DNA of 46,790 bases from NCBI GenBank assembly GCA_017410505.1, contig JAFQQR010000001.1:1-46790 (forward strand), read 5' to 3'. This DNA comes from Clostridia bacterium. GTDB lineage: Bacteria > Bacillota > Clostridia > TANB77 > CAG-508. The notes under the pieces are model-generated. The model saw only the letters and a program-made list of their open reading frames with translations, was not told the origin of the DNA and did not search any database. How positions within the stretch are numbered: the first letter of the stretch is position 1; every line of letters begins with the position of its first letter. Below are positions 8,136 through 17,247 of this stretch, in pieces. The position numbers and the translations under genes were made by a program.

Positions 8136-8795
8136 ATGAATATAGAAGAAAGTTTAGAGAATGAATTACAGTGGCGTATAGAAATATTTTCATATTTAAA
8201 GACCATTCCAAAGAGGAGATCTTTTAGTGATAAAGAACAAGAAATATATTATAATAGTATTATTCCTATTATCTATAGTCATTTAGAAGGATTTATTAAT
8301 AAGGCAATTAATATATATAGTACATATATTAATAAACTTGGAGTTAACTATTTAGATTATCATCCAAATATATTATTACATATTATTGAAAATAAATATA
8401 ATAATGTCTTTGAAGATGCAATAAAAAATACAAATTCGAAAAATAAAATTATAAATAAATTTTGTAACGATATAAAAAATGAAGATATGTCTATTCCAAT
8501 AAAAGCAAATAGGAATATGAATATGAATTGTAAGAGAATAAATATATTATTAAATAGTTTTAATATAAAACCAATTAGTGAGGATAAATACGAAAGTAAA
8601 TTAGATGCACTTCTAGGAAAACGAAATTGTATTGCTCATGGTGAAGCTAGTATACAAGTTTCAGATACTGATATTACGGATTATATAAAATTAGTTAGTG
8701 GTGTTATAGAAGATATAATAATTAATATAACTGAAGCATATAATAATAAAGATTATTATAATGATGATATTAGAAATAATCTAAATAAAATATAA
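8136..8795 (+). CDS. HEPN-like protein (MAE_28990 type), DUF262 partner
   Basis: A 220-residue helical protein. The ATG at 8136 is chosen because AAGGAG at 8120-8125 lies just upstream; a longer start at 8106 would overlap the preceding gene. The motif RNCIAH at 163-168 is an RX4H signature of HEPN ribonucleases, and the segment resembles the MAE_28990/MAE_18760-like HEPN family found beside DUF262 proteins. It probably acts as toxin or nuclease partner of the upstream gene, perhaps in an anti-phage system. The RNase role rests on the RX4H motif only. Confidence 0.65.
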   Translation: MNIEESLENELQWRIEIFSYLKTIPKRRSFSDKEQEIYYNSIIPIIYSHLEGFINKAINIYSTYINKLGVNYLDYHPNILLHIIENKYNNVFEDAIKNTNSKNKIINKFCNDIKNEDMSIPIKANRNMNMNCKRINILLNSFNIKPISEDKYESKLDALLGKRNCIAHGEASIQVSDTDITDYIKLVSGVIEDIIINITEAYNNKDYYNDDIRNNLNKI

Positions 8796-8798
8796 AAC

Positions 8799-8836
8799 GC
8801 TTTGAATTTAAGAAATTAAGTTCAAGGCATTTTTTT
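8799..8836 (+). terminator. terminator after the DUF262/HEPN pair
   Basis: 8799-8811 pairs with 8816-8828 over 13 bp (two G-T wobbles) around a 4-nt loop, followed by a run of seven T. Confidence 0.8.
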
Positions 8837-8927
8837 ATGTCTAAAAGATTATTTTATTGAGTTTGATTTTAAAAACCACAAAATCGAACGTGGTGCGAAT
8901 AAAAACTAAACGAAAGGAGGATATGAA

Positions 8928-9452
8928 ATGCAAAAATTAAAAGGACTATGGATACCAGCAGAAATTTTATTAAATGAAAATTTATCAGATAAAGAAAAAT
9001 TAATACTATCAATAATTTTATATTTAAGTGAAGAAACAAAAAGTTGTTTTGCAAGTAATAAGTATATTGCAAGTATTGTTAATGTAACACATGAAAGAGT
9101 ATCTAAAATTATAAGTTCATTAAAAGATAAAGGATATGTAAGTGTTAAATTAAAATATAAAACAGATAGTAAAGAAATAGAAGAAAGACAAATTAGACCT
9201 ATAGTTGAAAATATCAATAGGTATAGTCAAAAACTTCAAGAGGGTATAGACAATAATAATTATTCAGATAGTCAAAAACAACCATACCCTATAGATGAAA
9301 ATGGCAAAGATATAATAAATAATATAAAAAATAAAAATATATATAATAATAAGACAAACAACACAAAAAAATATAAGCCTAATTATGTTGGAAGAGATTA
9401 TACAAACTTTGACTTAACTAAATTATATGCAAATGCAGATGCTTTTGCATAA
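8928..9452 (+). CDS. winged-helix protein, plasmid replication/HTH_36 type
   Basis: A 174-residue protein whose first 90 residues form a helix-turn-helix of the kind found in replication or partition proteins of Gram-positive mobile elements: LWIPAEILLNENLSDKEK, then YIASIVNVTHERVSKIISSL as the recognition helices. The C-terminal part is low-complexity and rich in Asn and Lys. An AAAGGAGG ribosome binding site precedes the ATG. It lies immediately upstream of the oriT and relaxase, which fits a replication or transfer-control role. It could equally be only a transcription regulator. Confidence 0.65.
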   Translation: MQKLKGLWIPAEILLNENLSDKEKLILSIILYLSEETKSCFASNKYIASIVNVTHERVSKIISSLKDKGYVSVKLKYKTDSKEIEERQIRPIVENINRYSQKLQEGIDNNNYSDSQKQPYPIDENGKDIINNIKNKNIYNNKTNNTKKYKPNYVGRDYTNFDLTKLYANADAFA

Positions 9453-9453
9453 G

Positions 9454-9503
9454 AAAATCAGCAATGGAAGTAGAGCGGTACTACTTTGATAGCTGATTTT
9501 TTT
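9454..9503 (+). terminator. two-part hairpin terminator
   Basis: aaaatcagc at 9454-9462 pairs with gctgatttt at 9492-9500, and T residues follow. An inner hairpin around agcgg (aagtag/ctactt) strengthens it. Confidence 0.7.
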
Positions 9504-9531
9504 GTTTTATTTTATCTAAATAAAACAAAAG

Positions 9532-9563
9532 CATAAAAAATACAAGTAAAAGTATTTTTTATG
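9532..9563. repeat. 12-bp inverted repeat before oriT
   Basis: cataaaaaatac at 9532-9543 pairs with gtattttttatg at 9552-9563. It may end transcription or belong to the transfer-origin region. Confidence 0.45.
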
Positions 9564-9597
9564 GAATAAGGGGTGTGGGGCATAGCCCTGCCACTAC

Positions 9598-9656
9598 TCA
9601 ACACTTTTTGAAGCGATAAGCTAAAAAAGTGTTGTAGTGTGTTACAACACTTTAAA
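9598..9656 (+). other. MobV-type origin of transfer (oriT)
   Basis: aaagtgttgta at 9626-9636 is an 11-bp perfect inverted repeat of 9643-9653, with GTGTGT between. TAGTGTG/TTA matches the known pMV158-family MobV nick region, so the predicted nick is between 9641 and 9642. A second inverted repeat begins at 9598. The relaxase gene starts 70 bp downstream, as usual for this family. Confidence 0.75.
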
Positions 9657-9722
9657 AGAAGCGGAAGGTTTTAGTTTGGATTAGTGTTTATTTATGAAAT
9701 TAAAAGAAGGAGGTTATAGGAA

Positions 9723-10904
9723 ATGAGTTATGCGATAATAAGAAACACGAAATACAAAAGAGAGAATTTAAAAGGAATATATAGACACAATGAAAGAAGA
9801 AATAAAAATTATTCGAATACTAATATAGATAAAGAAAAGTCACATTTAAATTATTCACTAAAAAGTCCTAAATATAGTTATGAAAAAGAATTTGATTTAA
9901 TGAGAGAAAAATATAAATTAAAAGGACAAATAAAAGTAGTTAGTAATATTACTTGTGAATATATCATTACTTCTGATAAGGAATTTTTTGAAACAATAGG
10001 GGAAGAAGAAACAAAAAGATATTTTGAAACTGCATATAACTTTGTAACTGAATATAAAAATTTAGGTGAGCGATATATAATGTCTGCAAAAGTGCATATG
10101 GATGAGGAAACTCCACATATGCACTTAATTTTTTTACCTGTAGTTCATACACAAGATAAAAAAGGAAATTTTATTGATAAAATTGCATGTAGTGAATTTT
10201 GGAAAGAAAAAGATAGTTATAGACGTTTGCAAGATGCTTTTTTTCAATATATGACTTCTCATAATTTTCAATTAGAAAGAGGATTACCAAAAGAAGAGAC
10301 AGGAAGAAAACATATTGATCTTAAAGAGTATAAAGAGATAACTAATTTTGATAAAACAAAGGAAAAATTACAAAATATAAAATTAGAATTACCAAATATT
10401 CCAGATATAGCTGATATTAGTAAATTTTCAATGAAAAGAGATGAGAAAATTTTAGAAGAAATTATAAAACCAAAAGATGATTTAATAAATGAATTATATA
10501 AAGATAATTTATCGATGCACCAAGAATTATTAAGACAAGCAAAAATGGTAGAAAAAGCAGAAAAGTATGAAATTGAAAGAGATAAAATAATTGCTGATAA
10601 TAAAGAACTGCATAAACAAGTAGATAATATTAAATCAGAATATAAGAATAAAGAGTTTGATTTAGAATGGAAATATAAAAGTAAAATTAAAAGGTTAGAG
10701 AAAGAAAATATCCATTTAAATAAAGTAGTAGATAAATTTAAAGAAACTATTGGAAAATTTATAACATGGATATGTAAAAAGTTTGATATGGGTGCTGAAG
10801 ATAATCTAATTAAGGATTTTGAAAAAGATACAAAAATATGTTTAGATGCAGAAAAACAACTAAAACGTGAAAATAGGGAGAAAGAATTTGAAATGGAATT
10901 ATAA
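9723..10904 (+). CDS. mobV: MobV family relaxase (Mob/Pre)
   Basis: A 393-residue relaxase that would nick the adjacent oriT and lead the strand in conjugative mobilization. The N-terminus MSYAIIRNTKYKRENLKGI and the metal-binding motif HMDEETPHMH at 125-134 are diagnostic of Mob_Pre/MobV proteins. Residues from about 230 on are a long coiled coil rich in Lys and Glu, as in relatives. A GGAGG site lies upstream of the ATG. No coupling protein or type IV secretion genes are seen, so the element would need a helper conjugative system. Confidence 0.9.
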   Translation: MSYAIIRNTKYKRENLKGIYRHNERRNKNYSNTNIDKEKSHLNYSLKSPKYSYEKEFDLMREKYKLKGQIKVVSNITCEYIITSDKEFFETIGEEETKRYFETAYNFVTEYKNLGERYIMSAKVHMDEETPHMHLIFLPVVHTQDKKGNFIDKIACSEFWKEKDSYRRLQDAFFQYMTSHNFQLERGLPKEETGRKHIDLKEYKEITNFDKTKEKLQNIKLELPNIPDIADISKFSMKRDEKILEEIIKPKDDLINELYKDNLSMHQELLRQAKMVEKAEKYEIERDKIIADNKELHKQVDNIKSEYKNKEFDLEWKYKSKIKRLEKENIHLNKVVDKFKETIGKFITWICKKFDMGAEDNLIKDFEKDTKICLDAEKQLKRENREKEFEMEL

Positions 10905-10945
10905 AATTCTTATTAAATAGAGAAATTTTATTTATTTTGTTTTTA

Positions 10946-10974
10946 TTGTAAAAATATGATGATTATGCTAAAAT
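10946..10974 (+). promoter_or_regulatory. SigA-type promoter for the ABC exporter operon
   Basis: TTGTAA and TAAAAT are separated by exactly 17 nt, 35 nt before the ATG at 11009. The same tatgctaaaat end occurs in the recombinase promoter. Confidence 0.5.
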
Positions 10975-11008
10975 AAAGTCGGATTAAAGAAGAAATGGAG
11001 AAAACAAG

Positions 11009-12679
11009 ATGCATAAATTAATTATAGAACAATTAAAGAAATATAAAATTCAATATATAATATTTTTTATATTTTATATGATAAACGTAATATTTGCTTT
11101 ATTAGAACCTGTCATATTTGGAAAAATATTAGATTCAATAATAAATAATGTAGGGGAAATAGATTATGAAACAAATAAAAATATCGTATTTTTGATAAGT
11201 ATATTATTAGTACAATATATTACAAATTTTATATATAGAAGAATTCTATTTCCAACTAGCAGAAAAGTAAAACAAGGAATTTTAAATAGCATATTAGAAA
11301 AGTTAGAAAAAGCACAAATAGACTTTTTTGATAAAACTGATAAAGGAAAATTTGTGTCATATATAATAAATGATATTACTTATATTTGGTCAATAATGAG
11401 TCATGGAACAATTGAGTTGATAAGATTGATATCATATACAGTTTTTGGTTTTGTTTTTGCTGTAAAATATGTTAATTTATCACTAGCAATAGTTGTATTT
11501 ATAACATTTCCAATGTTTATTTATTTTATATTTAAACAAAATGCCAAAGCACAAAAATTGTTATATGAGAAAAAAGAAGAGGAAGCCAAACTTTCAAAGC
11601 ACATAAACGATAGTTTTTGTGGATTTAGTGTAATAAAATCATATGTTACAGAAGAAGAGACATTAAAACAATTTAATGAAATAAATAATGATTTGAAAAA
11701 TAAAAATATTGAGTACAATAAAATAACTTCAAGTATCAATTCAATAGTAACTTTTTTTCAAGGGTTAGGTTTTTCAATTTCTTGTATATTTGGGTTATAT
11801 TTAGTTGTAAATGGAAGTATTACAATAGGTTCATTTATTGCTTTTAATTCAATAATTCAAAAGGTAATGAAAGATTATTTATATGCTGGATTTTTGGTAG
11901 AAAAAGAAAATATGATAAAAATAATATATAAAAGAATACAATTTTTATATGATATAGATACAAATACTGATGGTAATACCAAAATGCCAGAAAATGCTAA
12001 TATACAAATAAACAATTTGAGTTTTAAATATAAAGGCGAAAAAGAAAATATATTAGAAAATATAAATTTAAATATACCTGCAGGTAGCTTTATAGGAATA
12101 TTAGGAAAAACTGGATCTGGAAAGACTACACTAGCAAATATACTAGCAAAATTTAATGAAATTCCTAATGGAAAAATACTTTTTAATAATGTAGATATAA
12201 ATGATATTGAAAGAAAATCATTTTATGAAAAGTTTGCTTATGTTATGCAAGATGATTATATATATGATAATACAATACAACATAATATAGAGCTATATAA
12301 AAAATATAACAAAAATGATATTAAAGATGCTACTCAAAAAGCAGAGCTATCTAATACAATTGAAAAATTAGATAAAAAGTATAATACTTTAATAGGTGAT
12401 AATGGTATTAAATTATCAGGAGGACAAAAGCAAAGATTAATCTTATCTAGAAATCTAATAACAACTCCAAACATATTAATCATAGATAATGGATTTACAG
12501 GTTTAGATATAGATACACGTAAAAAAGTAGTAGATAATTTAAATAATAGAAACAATAAAACAACATTAGTTATAATCTCAAGTATGATGGAGGATATAAA
12601 AAATGCAGATAAAATATACAAATTAGAAAATAAAACATTAGTGGAGATAAATATGGAAGAGGAGGTATATGATGCTTAA
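11009..12679 (+). CDS. ABC exporter subunit with degenerate ATP site
   Basis: A 556-residue half-transporter: a six-helix type IV exporter membrane domain (about 1-310) followed by an ATPase domain. Walker A is GKTGSGKTT near 365-373 and the signature LSGGQ near 470 is intact. The Walker B region reads IIDNGFTGLD, so the catalytic Glu is replaced by Asn, and the H-loop His is missing (IISSMM). This matches the degenerate partner of heterodimeric exporters such as TM287/288. The partner gene overlaps by 11 bp. The substrate is unknown; no peptidase C39 domain or precursor peptide gene was seen. Confidence 0.85.
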   Translation: MHKLIIEQLKKYKIQYIIFFIFYMINVIFALLEPVIFGKILDSIINNVGEIDYETNKNIVFLISILLVQYITNFIYRRILFPTSRKVKQGILNSILEKLEKAQIDFFDKTDKGKFVSYIINDITYIWSIMSHGTIELIRLISYTVFGFVFAVKYVNLSLAIVVFITFPMFIYFIFKQNAKAQKLLYEKKEEEAKLSKHINDSFCGFSVIKSYVTEEETLKQFNEINNDLKNKNIEYNKITSSINSIVTFFQGLGFSISCIFGLYLVVNGSITIGSFIAFNSIIQKVMKDYLYAGFLVEKENMIKIIYKRIQFLYDIDTNTDGNTKMPENANIQINNLSFKYKGEKENILENINLNIPAGSFIGILGKTGSGKTTLANILAKFNEIPNGKILFNNVDINDIERKSFYEKFAYVMQDDYIYDNTIQHNIELYKKYNKNDIKDATQKAELSNTIEKLDKKYNTLIGDNGIKLSGGQKQRLILSRNLITTPNILIIDNGFTGLDIDTRKKVVDNLNNRNNKTTLVIISSMMEDIKNADKIYKLENKTLVEINMEEEVYDA

Positions 12680-14330
12680 TATAAAAAGTCTAATAAGTAA
12701 GTATAAATATAAATTTTTATTTGTCATCATATTAATGATAATAACATCATTAATAAATACTTTGCTACCATATATAATAAAATATGCAATTTCTTTAACT
12801 GAAAATATAACATCATTTAATGATATATCAAGTAAAATATTAGGTGTAGTTATTGCATATATGGTTCTTTCAATAATATGTGCTTTTTTAGAATATATAA
12901 AATATGTGTCTTTAACTAAAAATACAGAAGGTCTAACATATGAGATTAGAGAAGAAGCATATAAAAAAGTAATTAGTTTTAATATGGATACTTTTTCTAA
13001 TATGCATATATCTACACTAATAACAAGAATGACTGCAGATATAAATAATATAGGAGATTTTATAGGTAGAATATTACCAATGTTTATAAGTGCAGGAATA
13101 TTTTTAATAGTAGTTCTTGGAGTAATGTGTTTTATAAATATTTATTTTGCATTGGTAATGGTTATATGTAGTTTAATATTGGTTGTGGCACTACTTAAAT
13201 TAGGTAAAAAAATGGAATTTTATAACAGAAAAAGTATAGAAAATACTGAAAAACTTAATAATTATTTTGGAGAAACTTTTTCAGGAATAAATACAATAAA
13301 CCTTTTTAATATTCAAAAAGAAAGAGAAGAAGAATTAGATAAGTATAATAAAGAGGAAACAGATATATCAAGAAATTATTTTACAGTACAAAGTGCTTTA
13401 AAACCTGTAGAATCAATGACTAAATATTTAATAATTGCGATTATAATATATTTATGCATACAAGGGAAAGTAGCAGGAATTGATGTTGGAATTATTTATG
13501 TTGTTGTAAGTTATATAGATAAATTTTTTGAGCCATTAGGTCATATTCTATATCACTATGAAAATTTACAACAAGGAAGAGTTTCAATAAAAAGAATAGA
13601 TGATTTATTACAAAAAAAAGAGAATATAGAAAATATCTACGAAGGTCAAACTGCAGAAAAGTTAGAAGGAAATATAAGATTTAAAAGTGTTGATTTTTCA
13701 TATATAGAGGGCAAACCGATTTTAGAGGATGTAACATTTTCTATAAATAAAGGTGAAAAAGTTGCATTGATTGGAGAAACAGGAGCAGGAAAAACAACAA
13801 TTATAAATTTAATTTTAGGCTTTTATAAAATAAATTCTGGAAATATATTATTTGATGGAAAAAATATGGATGATATATCATTGGAAAGTATAAGAAAAAA
13901 TGTATCTTTTATACAACAAAATCCATATATATTTGATGATACAATAAAAAGAAATATTATAATAAATGATAATAATACTATTTCAGATGAAAAGATAATT
14001 GATATATTAAAACAAGTTGGGCTATATGATAAAATTAAAAGTTTTGAAAATGGTATATATGAAAAAGTAAAAGATAGTTCTTTTTCAAAAGGAGAGAAAC
14101 AATTACTTGCTTTTGCTCGTGCAATTGCAAAAGAAACAAGTATATACATATTTGATGAGCCAACATCGAATATCGATATTGAAAGTGAAATTCAATTAAA
14201 AAATGTTATAAATAATTTATCTAAAGATTCAACAGTAATTATTATTGCACATAGACCTGCTACAATTGAAAATGTTGATAAAGTTTTAAAAGTTGAAGAT
14301 GGAAAAGTAGTACAATTAAAAGAAAAATAA
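12669..14330 (+). CDS. ABC exporter subunit, catalytically competent partner
   Basis: A 553-residue half-transporter with an N-terminal membrane domain and a C-terminal ATPase. Walker A GETGAGKTT (near 369), Walker B FDEPTS with its Glu, and the H-loop His in IIIAHRP are intact, but the ABC signature is FSKGE instead of LSGGQ. Combined with the upstream subunit, the dimer has one complete ATP site (these Walker motifs plus the partner's LSGGQ) and one degenerate site. The ribosome binding site GAGGAGG lies inside the end of the upstream gene, so translation is coupled. Multidrug or peptide export is likely. Confidence 0.85.
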   Translation: MMLNIKSLISKYKYKFLFVIILMIITSLINTLLPYIIKYAISLTENITSFNDISSKILGVVIAYMVLSIICAFLEYIKYVSLTKNTEGLTYEIREEAYKKVISFNMDTFSNMHISTLITRMTADINNIGDFIGRILPMFISAGIFLIVVLGVMCFINIYFALVMVICSLILVVALLKLGKKMEFYNRKSIENTEKLNNYFGETFSGINTINLFNIQKEREEELDKYNKEETDISRNYFTVQSALKPVESMTKYLIIAIIIYLCIQGKVAGIDVGIIYVVVSYIDKFFEPLGHILYHYENLQQGRVSIKRIDDLLQKKENIENIYEGQTAEKLEGNIRFKSVDFSYIEGKPILEDVTFSINKGEKVALIGETGAGKTTIINLILGFYKINSGNILFDGKNMDDISLESIRKNVSFIQQNPYIFDDTIKRNIIINDNNTISDEKIIDILKQVGLYDKIKSFENGIYEKVKDSSFSKGEKQLLAFARAIAKETSIYIFDEPTSNIDIESEIQLKNVINNLSKDSTVIIIAHRPATIENVDKVLKVEDGKVVQLKEK

Positions 14331-14372
14331 AGATAATAGGCACATTATTTATGATGTGCCTATTATCTTTTA
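14331..14372. terminator. bidirectional terminator between convergent genes
   Basis: A perfect 15-bp stem, 14331-14345 with 14354-14368, around an 8-nt loop, with A and T runs on the two sides. It serves the ABC operon and the minus-strand gene that follows. Confidence 0.85.
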
Positions 14373-14380
14373 TAATAATT

Positions 14381-15665
14381 TTAAGATCTCCAATAAATAT
14401 CACTTAAATTCTTTAATTCTATTTTAAATTCGTCTAGTTGTTCATCATTATAATTGTTTCTTATTTCTCTAGCTTTTTTAGACCATTCTTTAAATTGTTT
14501 TTCTTTGAATTCTTTAGTATGGTTATAATGAAGTCCATGCATTCTTTTATACTCTCTGTTATATTCCTTTAAAATTAGACTATTTTGAACTTTTTGTTTT
14601 TGTTTATTTAAAGCACCAATTTGTTTGCAAGTCTTACCAGTATTTTTATATAAATTATTACAATATTTTTGATCGTTTCTTCCTTTTTGATTTGGATTAT
14701 TGCTACTGGTGACAGGAATAAATAGTCTTCCACAATTTTCGCATTTATTAATAACAAAGTTATTTTGAATAACTTTAAATAACTCAAATCTAATTTGTTC
14801 TTCTGTATTTTCTAGTTCATATACTTCTTCTGCAACAATTTTCTTTTCTTTCATTATTTTTACTATTTCTTCTACATCTAATCTTTTTTCTTTAAAAGAT
14901 AAAGGTTTATCTACTATATATTTTGTTTTAAATTTTGTATCTAAAAATAGGGCATGTGCAGGATTAGTATTAAGATAATGGATATCAAATACTCTTTTAG
15001 TTTCATACAAGTATAGTTTTTCTGGAACACTTAAATTTCTAACAATAGAATTATTAGAATATTTACTAATTAATTCTAATCTTTTTATTAAGTCAATTTT
15101 CTTATCCATAAGATTTTCTATTAATAAATCTCTTATAGTTTCAAAATATTTCATATATTCTTTATGCTTTTTATCTGAAACTTTATCAATATTGTCAGTA
15201 AATGTGTGCAATACAAGTTCTATTGTATATGGATTTTCTTCTAATTCTTCATAAAATTCTTTAGCATAGTATTTTGGATTCTCAATTAAAACACCAATTT
15301 GTGATTTTAATAATAAATCTGTTCTAAAAACTTTTGTATTATAAGTTTTCACAATTATATCTATTAAAACTTGTGTATAGAAATGAGTATAAGGAGAAAA
15401 TTCTAAACAAGCTCTAACAATTTGAAATATTTTAAAGAAACAGTCCATTCTTTCATTAAGTGTATCAGATTTTTTGGCAGTACATACAAGTTCTATTAAC
15501 CCAGTATATATAGCTTTTAATTTATCAAAATCTTCATAATTCATTATTGCAAATTCGTATAGTTTATCTCCAATATTGTATTCAAAATTTCCTAAAGCAC
15601 CAAAATATTCTCCGAGTATTCTTTATTATAATTTTATTATTGTTAATTGTAAAATTAGTTACCAT
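14381..15665 (-). CDS. zinc-ribbon DUF6076-like protein, +1 frameshift at CGG
   Basis: A 427-residue protein after frame correction. The long open frame starts internally at 15544, but a better start is ATG at 15665 with GGAGG at 15680-15676. From there 17 codons lead to an in-frame CGG (15614-15612). Skipping its C gives GGA and joins the long frame without a stop through the segment GEYFGALGNFEYNIGDKLY. The C-terminal third has four cysteines (CENCGRLF, then a CNN...C motif) that look like a CGNR-type zinc ribbon, followed by a Lys-rich tail. It resembles DUF6076 proteins common in Clostridia; the exact family is uncertain and the function unknown. Confidence 0.7.
15612..15614 (-). other. 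+1 frameshift site, CGG read as C + GGA
   Basis: Codon 18 from the ATG at 15665 is CGG after ACT. The unshifted frame stops ten codons later. The +1 frame gives GGA GAA and continues to 14381. Confidence 0.7.
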
Positions 15666-16086
15666 ATAAGCGTTTCCTCCATTTTTTTTAATAGAATATA
15701 GCTATTTTAATTTTTAACTTATCTATAGACTTGCTAAAATCTATTTACAGCTTATTTCTAGTGAGTATAATTAACTTATCAAATAGAAAATAACAATTTT
15801 AAATAGTTGTTTTCTATTCTAGTATAGCACATTGGAAATTGAATAGCAAACTACAAGACATATAATGATACTTCTGTCTGGCTAACGTGATGTAAAGGGA
15901 TGGTTCACTAAAGGTGGAATGAGGGCAAATCTCATATGGGTATATAAAGTACTACTTGTAGTTATTTTAGTTCTAGGAGCAAAGCGACGTAGAAATGAAT
16001 TATGCGAAGCAAAGCGTAGAATTTAAAATAAAAGTAATATTTTTAAAACTTTTATAATAGTATTGAAGTGAAAGTAGGTGAGAATT
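15666..16086. other. 420-bp intergenic region with structured segments
   Basis: No gene seen. It holds a 13-bp stem (15782-15794 with 15806-15818), a GC-richer stretch at 15849-15963 closed by aactacaag/cttgtagtt, and two near-direct copies of gcaaagcg...gtagaa at 15979-15994 and 16009-16021. The closed segment could be a structured RNA or a replication or regulatory site. Confidence 0.4.
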
Positions 16087-16266
16087 TTGAAAAAGGGTTT
16101 GAATATTACGTTTATAAATCCTAATACTGAAGAACAAATAGTACAAGCTATGGCAGGTGTTCTTGCTTATAATTTAGCTGAGAATGACAATAAGATAAAA
16201 TTTGATTGTAATTCAAATTCTTATCAAAATTCTCACAGTATGGAAGAGGAAGAATTGGAAATGTAA
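16087..16266 (+). CDS. small conserved-looking protein
   Basis: A 59-residue protein starting with TTG at 16087, 4 nt after AGGTGAG; a GTG at 16078 would overlap that site. The sequence MKKGLNITFINPNTEEQIVQ resembles short proteins of Gram-positive plasmids and phages that carry an 'FINPNT' segment. It ends in an acidic tail. Function unknown. Confidence 0.5.
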   Translation: MKKGLNITFINPNTEEQIVQAMAGVLAYNLAENDNKIKFDCNSNSYQNSHSMEEEELEM

Positions 16267-16312
16267 AATTAAATAATGAATATTTAGAAAGCATACTAAT
16301 AAGTATGTTTTT
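16267..16312 (+). repeat. 46-bp repeat, copy 1, with terminator hairpin
   Basis: Matches 22295-22340 with about three differences. It contains catact/agtatg around a 4-nt loop followed by T, so it also acts as a terminator-like hairpin after the small gene. Confidence 0.65.
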
Positions 16313-16352
16313 TGCTATTTAAAAAATATGTAAAAGTTTTTGGAAGAAAGTA

Positions 16353-16381
16353 TTGACAAAAAGAAAAAACGATAGTATAAT
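16353..16381 (+). promoter_or_regulatory. consensus SigA promoter
   Basis: TTGACA at 16353-16358 and TATAAT at 16376-16381 with a 17-nt spacer match both consensus hexamers. It drives the gene at 16426. Confidence 0.85.
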
Positions 16382-16425
16382 CGAACAAAAGTTTGAAGAA
16401 AAATAAAAAGAATGGAGTGAAGTGT

Positions 16426-16932
16426 ATGAAAACAAATTTATCAAGTTTAATGAATGTAGTTGCAGAAGAAGAAAGAAAATTCTCAGAATATGGGTGTAGT
16501 GTAAATGAGTATGCATATAACACATCAATTCAAGAATTAGATGGAAAAGTTAATGTAATAGAGGATTATACAGAAGATTTCAAAGAAATATTTGAAGAGT
16601 ATAAGAATACGCAAATAAAGATTACAAAAATTAAATCAATTATATATGAAAAAAATAACACATTTAAGTTACCAGATGGAAGAACTATTCAAGAAGCTAT
16701 AGTTGATAATACAAATTTAAGAAAGATGAAATCTTTATATAGTTCATTATTAAACAAAAGAAATTCTAAAAGAAGAGTTACAGAAGTAAATAATTCATAT
16801 TTTGAATGTAAAACATTGAATTATGACATAGAAAAGATTAAGAATGAGAATGAATTAATAGAAAAGAAAATTCAAGATACTGATTTTGAAATTTCAAAAT
16901 TGAACTCAATAGAATTTGAAGTTAATATATAA
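16426..16932 (+). CDS. coiled-coil protein, possibly DIP1984/septicolysin-like
   Basis: A 168-residue soluble, mainly helical protein. The ATG at 16426 follows a GGAG site; an upstream start at 16393 is less likely. The order of segments, a KIKSIIYEKNNTF stretch, then GRTIQEAI, then LRKMKSLYSSLL, then RRVTEV, resembles the DIP1984/septicolysin family (INATN, G-TLTDALA, RSEIK), but similarity is weak. It has a perfect consensus promoter of its own. Function unknown. Confidence 0.55.
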   Translation: MKTNLSSLMNVVAEEERKFSEYGCSVNEYAYNTSIQELDGKVNVIEDYTEDFKEIFEEYKNTQIKITKIKSIIYEKNNTFKLPDGRTIQEAIVDNTNLRKMKSLYSSLLNKRNSKRRVTEVNNSYFECKTLNYDIEKIKNENELIEKKIQDTDFEISKLNSIEFEVNI

Positions 16933-17247
16933 TAAAATATTGGGTGCTTGTAAAGTTATTCCACAAGTTAAATGAAAAAAGATTTTAACAGCCTATTTGC
17001 TACCTTTTGTGCAGAATTTGCATAATAGCAAATGAGCCTATAATATAAATGATGATTGAAAATAAAATGAGAAAGAATTTAAATGCCAGTTAAAGGTATT
17101 ATCTAATTACAATTTATATATTTTTTATATTTTATAGTTTAAGTTTTACATTTATTGTTTGGTTATCAAATTAAAATAAAAGATTAAAGTAATTATAGTA
17201 AAGGGTAGCAATTTTTTTATGAAATGCAATATAGGGGTGTGATAATA
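16933..17247. other. 315-bp intergenic region with one hairpin
   Basis: AT-rich with no gene seen. Around 16996-17040 tttgcta and tagcaaa can pair around a loop of about 25 nt. Nothing else recognised. Confidence 0.35.
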
